This document shows positions 6,878-9,470 of a DNA stretch of 9,470 bases, one piece after another. Source of the stretch: Candidatus Endomicrobiellum dinenymphae (lineage in GTDB: Bacteria; Elusimicrobiota; Endomicrobiia; Endomicrobiales; Endomicrobiaceae). Below the pieces are notes generated by a model. That model worked only from the letters and a program-made list of their open reading frames with translations, did no database searches and had not been told where the DNA came from. The stretch lies in assembly GCA_020328135.1 (NCBI GenBank), contig JAIXNA010000025.1, positions 1 through 9,470 on the forward strand, in the 5' to 3' direction. Each line of letters begins with the position of its first letter. The first letter of the stretch is position 1. The position numbers and the translations under genes were made by a program.

Positions 6878-7559
6878 AATTCCTTTCCCCAAATATTGCT
6901 GAACCGATTCTCACCATAGTGGAACCTTCTTCAACAGCAATTTTATAGTCGCCGGACATGCCCATAGACAAAACATCAAAGTTCGGTTTATCAAAAGATT
7001 TTTTTATATCTTCAAATAAATTATATACTTGCTTAAAGTAAGACCTAGAATCTTCATGATTTTCGCTGTAAGGGGCTATAACCATCAACCCTCTAATTAA
7101 AACGTTTGGAAACGCTTGACATTGCTTGTAAAATTCTTTAACATCTTGAGGGCTAACGCCTGTTTTTGAAGATTCAAGAGAAACTTTGACTTCTATAAGA
7201 CAATGTTGCGCTTTACTGCTGCTTGCCGCGCAACAATCTATATCTTTGGCAAGTTTTATACTGTCCAAAGAATGTATCAAATCAAAATTCTCTACTGCTT
7301 TTTTTGCTTTATTTGACTGCAAGCGCCCTATGAAATGCTTTGTTACGCCAGCAAGAGACGCGCCAAGCCGCTCAAATTTAGGCAATGCTTCCTGTATTTT
7401 ACTTTCCCCTATGTGTTTTATCTCACATTTTAAAGCTCCCAAAACATCTTGACAAGGAAAAGTCTTAGTTACCGCAATAATATCAACGGCAACAGAAGCG
7501 TTTTTGATTGAATTTATAGTGTTTTTAATAAATTCTATGTTTTCGCAAATATTTTTCAT
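6864..7559 (-). CDS. YggS-type pyridoxal-5'-phosphate binding protein (PLPBP)
   Basis: YggS/PROSC family proteins bind PLP on a single-domain alanine-racemase-like barrel and help keep PLP and amino-acid pools balanced; no catalytic activity is established. The 231-residue length is typical. Lys32 in AVTKTF is the expected Schiff-base lysine. Other blocks are GESKIQEALPKF (51-62), HFIGRLQSNKAK (75-86), LIEVKVSLESSKTGV (121-135), GLMVIAPY (157-164), LSMGMSGDYKIAVEEGST (197-214) and VRIGSAIFGERNY (216-228). ATG 7559 starts at the usual family position, but no good Shine-Dalgarno is seen (a run of A precedes it). It is the first gene of the operon and overlaps proC by 14 bases. yggS-proC adjacency is very common. 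Confidence 0.95.
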   Translation of the reverse strand: MKNICENIEFIKNTINSIKNASVAVDIIAVTKTFPCQDVLGALKCEIKHIGESKIQEALPKFERLGASLAGVTKHFIGRLQSNKAKKAVENFDLIHSLDSIKLAKDIDCCAASSSKAQHCLIEVKVSLESSKTGVSPQDVKEFYKQCQAFPNVLIRGLMVIAPYSENHEDSRSYFKQVYNLFEDIKKSFDKPNFDVLSMGMSGDYKIAVEEGSTMVRIGSAIFGERNYGNK

Positions 7560-7577
7560 TTTTTTAACATGGACGCG

Positions 7578-7586
7578 ATCATAGCA
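7578..7586 (-). promoter_or_regulatory. Possible extended -10 promoter of the yggS operon
   Basis: The minus strand reads TGCTATGAT, a TGnTATAAT-type extended -10, 18 bases upstream of the yggS ATG. That leaves a leader of about 10 bases. No good -35 is visible; the equivalent place falls in the terminator of the upstream gene. A very short leader without a Shine-Dalgarno fits the yggS start. Confidence 0.4.
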
Positions 7587-7599
7587 TATTTTTGCTCAG

Positions 7600-7644
7600 A
7601 AAAAAATACGCAAGCGCAACTTTTGTTGTTGGGCTTGCGTATTT
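7600..7644 (-). terminator. Intrinsic terminator of the OPA antiporter gene
   Basis: Twelve perfect pairs join 7604-7615 with 7633-7644 (AAATACGCAAGC / GCTTGCGTATTT), and a small inner hairpin CAAC-tttt-GTTG can form in the loop. On the minus strand the stem runs into a T tract (7606-7600). It begins about 30 bases after the stop at 7675, separating this transcript from the yggS operon. Confidence 0.85.
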
Positions 7645-7674
7645 ATGTACGCTTCCACTTAAGAATATGTTTAA

Positions 7675-8982
7675 TTATTTTGTTTCTGCTTCAAGTTCTT
7701 CATAGCCGGTTGCCTTTGCTTTCCAAGCGAAAGAAAGTAAAATAGCTCCTATAATACCCAAGAATATAAGAAATCCAAAAGAAGTCTTCCAGCCGAATTT
7801 ATCTGTCATCAAACCAAGCAAAACGCCCGTTATGATAGTTGCTCCATAACCCCAAAGTCCAATAAACCCGTTTGCTACTGCGGCAGCGCGTTTCGTAGCC
7901 ATATTAGAAACTACAACAAGAATAAGCGACTGAGTCCCATATATGCAAAAACCTGCAGCTATTAACGCTAGCAGTGAAACCCATACGGCAGAGTCTATCG
8001 TACCCCAGAACATAAACATAAAGAGAGATGCAAGCGCCATGGCAATCGCGCATACGCGACTGCCTTTACCATCAAAATATTTATCAGTAATCCAACCGCA
8101 CGCAACAATGCCTATGGCGCCTGAAATTTCAAATGCTGCGACCATCCAACCCGCATGTGAAAGATGCATGCCTTTCCATTCTTTCAATATCGTTGGTCCC
8201 CAATCCAAAATCGCAAATCTCAAAACATAAACAAATAAGTTTGATATTGCAACTATCCAAACATAAGGGTTTCTAAATACTTGCCTTTTTATGAAGGCTT
8301 TGTATTCTGCAGATTCTTCTTTTTTGTCCTTAGCTCTTACATAGTTCTCACCGGCAGCAAGCTCAGGCAATCCTACGGAGACTGGCGTATCTCGAATAAG
8401 AAACCATAACGCTATAGCCATAATTACCGCAAGTATTGCAGGTACAAAAAAAACATTTCTCCATCCCAAAGAAGCTAAATAACCGCCAGTGATAAGAATT
8501 AAAACCGCTCCTACGCAATGAGAAGTGTTCCAACGAGACATCTTTGTTGCAAGTTCCTGAGGAGGAATCCAATACGGAAGCAATCTCGCGTTAGGAGGCC
8601 AACCCATACCCTGAAACCAGCCATGTAAAACCCATACAATACCCATAACAAGCGCTGTTGAACTAAAACCAAAAACAAAGTTACATATAGCGCACAAAAG
8701 AAGACCGCATGCAATAAAGTTACGAGCCATAAACTTATGAACAACGAAACCATTCGCAAATCTCGATACACCGTAAATTATACCGTGCAAAGTCAAGAAA
8801 ATACCAAGCTGCGCTTTAGAAACTCCCAAATCGGTCTGTATTCCCGGCATAGCCATAGAAATACTTTTACGCATTACAAAAAATACTGCATAAGCCGCCC
8901 ACGTTACTAACATCGTACGAACTTGCCAGTATTTAAATTTTTTGGCAGTTTCAGGCGAAAGCGACACTAATGTTGAAAACAT
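7675..8982 (-). CDS. uhpC: Organophosphate:phosphate antiporter, UhpC/UhpT/GlpT family (MFS)
   Basis: This inner-membrane secondary transporter of the OPA branch of the major facilitator superfamily exchanges inorganic phosphate for a sugar phosphate or glycerol 3-phosphate. The 435-residue protein has about 12 hydrophobic segments in two sets of six, divided by a charged loop at about 208-236. Residues matching the GlpT binding site by alignment from memory are Arg38 (VMRKS), Arg255 (YVLRFAILDWGPT) and His155 (WNTSHCVG). The OPA signature GWFQGMGWPP is at 121-130. ATG 8982 is supported by AAAGGA (8992-8997) nine bases upstream. The protein could be a transporter (UhpT/GlpT-like) or a sensor (UhpC). 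No uhpA/uhpB genes are in the window, which favours transport. Glucose 6-phosphate uptake is known in Endomicrobium, so sugar-phosphate import is my guess; the substrate and the symbol are provisional. Confidence 0.88.
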   Translation of the reverse strand: MFSTLVSLSPETAKKFKYWQVRTMLVTWAAYAVFFVMRKSISMAMPGIQTDLGVSKAQLGIFLTLHGIIYGVSRFANGFVVHKFMARNFIACGLLLCAICNFVFGFSSTALVMGIVWVLHGWFQGMGWPPNARLLPYWIPPQELATKMSRWNTSHCVGAVLILITGGYLASLGWRNVFFVPAILAVIMAIALWFLIRDTPVSVGLPELAAGENYVRAKDKKEESAEYKAFIKRQVFRNPYVWIVAISNLFVYVLRFAILDWGPTILKEWKGMHLSHAGWMVAAFEISGAIGIVACGWITDKYFDGKGSRVCAIAMALASLFMFMFWGTIDSAVWVSLLALIAAGFCIYGTQSLILVVVSNMATKRAAAVANGFIGLWGYGATIITGVLLGLMTDKFGWKTSFGFLIFLGIIGAILLSFAWKAKATGYEELEAETK

Positions 8983-9057
8983 ATACGATAGTCCTTTTCA
9001 GTCAAAAATTGCATGCCTTCTTAAAAGGTCAGCTTAAAATTACTTACTGATTTCCAA

Positions 9058-9087
9058 ATTATCATTTTTTTTCATAAAATCGACCAA
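9058..9087 (-). promoter_or_regulatory. Weak proximal promoter candidate for the antiporter gene
   Basis: TTGGTC (9087-9082) and GATAAT (9063-9058) are separated by 18 bases, which would give a leader of about 70 bases. The match is mediocre in AT-rich DNA, and the 9259-9286 site is clearly better. Confidence 0.2.
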
Positions 9088-9214
9088 AGAAGCTGATACT
9101 TTGCCGCTTGCGCGCCATTTGCCTCCTTACCTGGCAATAGGTGTCTGAGAATATGCAATCAATACAGCCTACAACGACTATCAGCGCATTGACCTTACAC
9201 ATGATATCGCCCAT
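9062..9214 (-). CDS. Doubtful 50-codon ORF in the antiporter leader
   Basis: Family not recognised. ATG 9214 opens 50 codons with a hydrophobic Cys-containing start (about residues 9-22: NALIVVVGCIDCIF) and a basic second half (VRRQMARKRQ). There is no clear Shine-Dalgarno. A different frame, 9126-9040, encodes a plausible soluble tail (GKWRASGKVSASLVDFMKKN), so this may be a frameshifted relic rather than a gene. It lies downstream of the TTGACT/TATAAT promoter, so it would be transcribed. A chance ORF is quite possible. Nothing else with coding character is seen in 8983-9282. Confidence 0.2.
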   Translation of the reverse strand: MGDIMCKVNALIVVVGCIDCIFSDTYCQVRRQMARKRQSISFFGRFYEKK

Positions 9215-9258
9215 TTTGTAAGTTTTTATTGCAAATCAACAACACAACTACCGCCTTT

Positions 9259-9286
9259 ATTATACACAATTTTATTGCATAGTCAA
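9259..9286 (-). promoter_or_regulatory. Sigma70-type promoter upstream of the antiporter gene
   Basis: TTGACT (9286-9281) and a consensus TATAAT (9264-9259) are 16 bases apart on the minus strand, giving a start near 9252. It is the best promoter match I found in the window. It points at the antiporter gene, with a leader of about 270 bases. The -35 box overlaps the end of the DUF5675 relic. Confidence 0.6.
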
Positions 9287-9470
9287 AAGCTTGTCGGGAT
9301 TGTCGCCAAGCGCCTTTGATAGCCCCTAATCAAGTCTATAATCCTTTGTTCGTACTTAGCACAGAGTAGCTAACCCAGCCGATTTTATCGTTTTTACCGC
9401 AAAGTATGCAGCCTTGAGTGTCCTTTGAGGTATTTCCTCTATGGATACGTACTCCTGTAAAACCAGCTAC
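9283..9470 (-). pseudogene. DUF5675-family phage-type protein, frameshifted C-terminal part
   Basis: From the right edge, codons 9470-9339 encode VAGFTGVRIHRGN, KDTQGCILCGKN and IGWV in order. This matches the core of DUF5675 proteins (F-x-G-V-x-I-H-x-G-N then D-T-x-G-C-I-L-x-G), a family of unknown role common in phages and phage-derived islands. The frame then stops at TAG 9338-9336. Another frame continues with KYEQRIIDLIRGYQRR to TGA 9285-9283. This resembles the family's closing helix, so a single-base indel near 9355-9375 probably broke the gene. Family members are about 120-150 residues; only the last 65-70 codons are inside the window, and the 5' end lies beyond it. The family call is from recall of the motif, not a search. 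Confidence 0.6.

Noticed and set aside
9118..9138. 6-bp hairpin ATTGCC/GGCAAT enclosing an AGGAGG, considered as a translational switch
   Set aside because: It is too weak on its own, and the ATG beyond it lies in the doubtful 9062-9214 ORF rather than at the antiporter start.
1..9470. CRISPR arrays, tRNA or rRNA genes, insertion sequences, attachment sites
   Set aside because: No regularly spaced repeats, cloverleaf structures, transposase motifs or paired terminal repeats were seen. The only notable repeats are those at 1-318.

Overview
The window is AT-rich bacterial DNA dominated by one leftward (minus-strand) block of housekeeping genes, with decayed accessory DNA at both ends. The likely source is an Elusimicrobiota endosymbiont resembling Candidatus Endomicrobium. 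That is an inference from three things: the low GC, the broken genes at both edges, and a hexose-phosphate/glycerol-3-phosphate type antiporter beside a compact housekeeping operon. No marker gene here proves the taxon.

Layout from left to right. Positions 1-548 (plus strand) hold a cysteine-rich putative lipoprotein gene that appears to be broken by a 244-bp insertion. The insertion carries a 33-bp perfect inverted repeat and an exact 74-bp direct duplication of the gene's own interior. Positions 549-861 hold no convincing intact gene, only short overlapping minus-strand ORFs and a possible terminator for the operon to the right. From 862 to 7559 a tightly packed minus-strand operon reads, in transcription order: a YggS-type PLP-binding protein, proC, a DUF167 (YggU-like) protein, ileS, lspA, lgt and an RluD-family pseudouridine synthase. 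Junctions within it overlap or are separated by less than 30 bases. A possible extended -10 promoter lies just upstream of yggS. Positions 7604-7644 form a clear terminator for the gene at 7675-8982, an organophosphate:phosphate antiporter of the UhpC/UhpT/GlpT family. Its 490-bp upstream region contains a strong sigma70-like promoter, a doubtful small ORF, and the frameshifted C-terminal part of a phage-type DUF5675 protein that runs off the right edge.

How the genes fit together. lspA and lgt encode two successive enzymes of lipoprotein maturation (Lgt adds diacylglycerol, LspA then cleaves) and are translationally coupled to each other and to ileS. yggS, proC and the DUF167 gene are a widespread neighbourhood around PLP and proline metabolism. 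The antiporter would import a phosphorylated sugar or glycerol phosphate from the host in exchange for phosphate.

I found no CRISPR array, tRNA, rRNA, insertion sequence or intact defence or mobile system. The most unusual signal is the duplicated and inverted structure at 1-318. It looks like a double template switch, either a real mutation or an amplification chimera.
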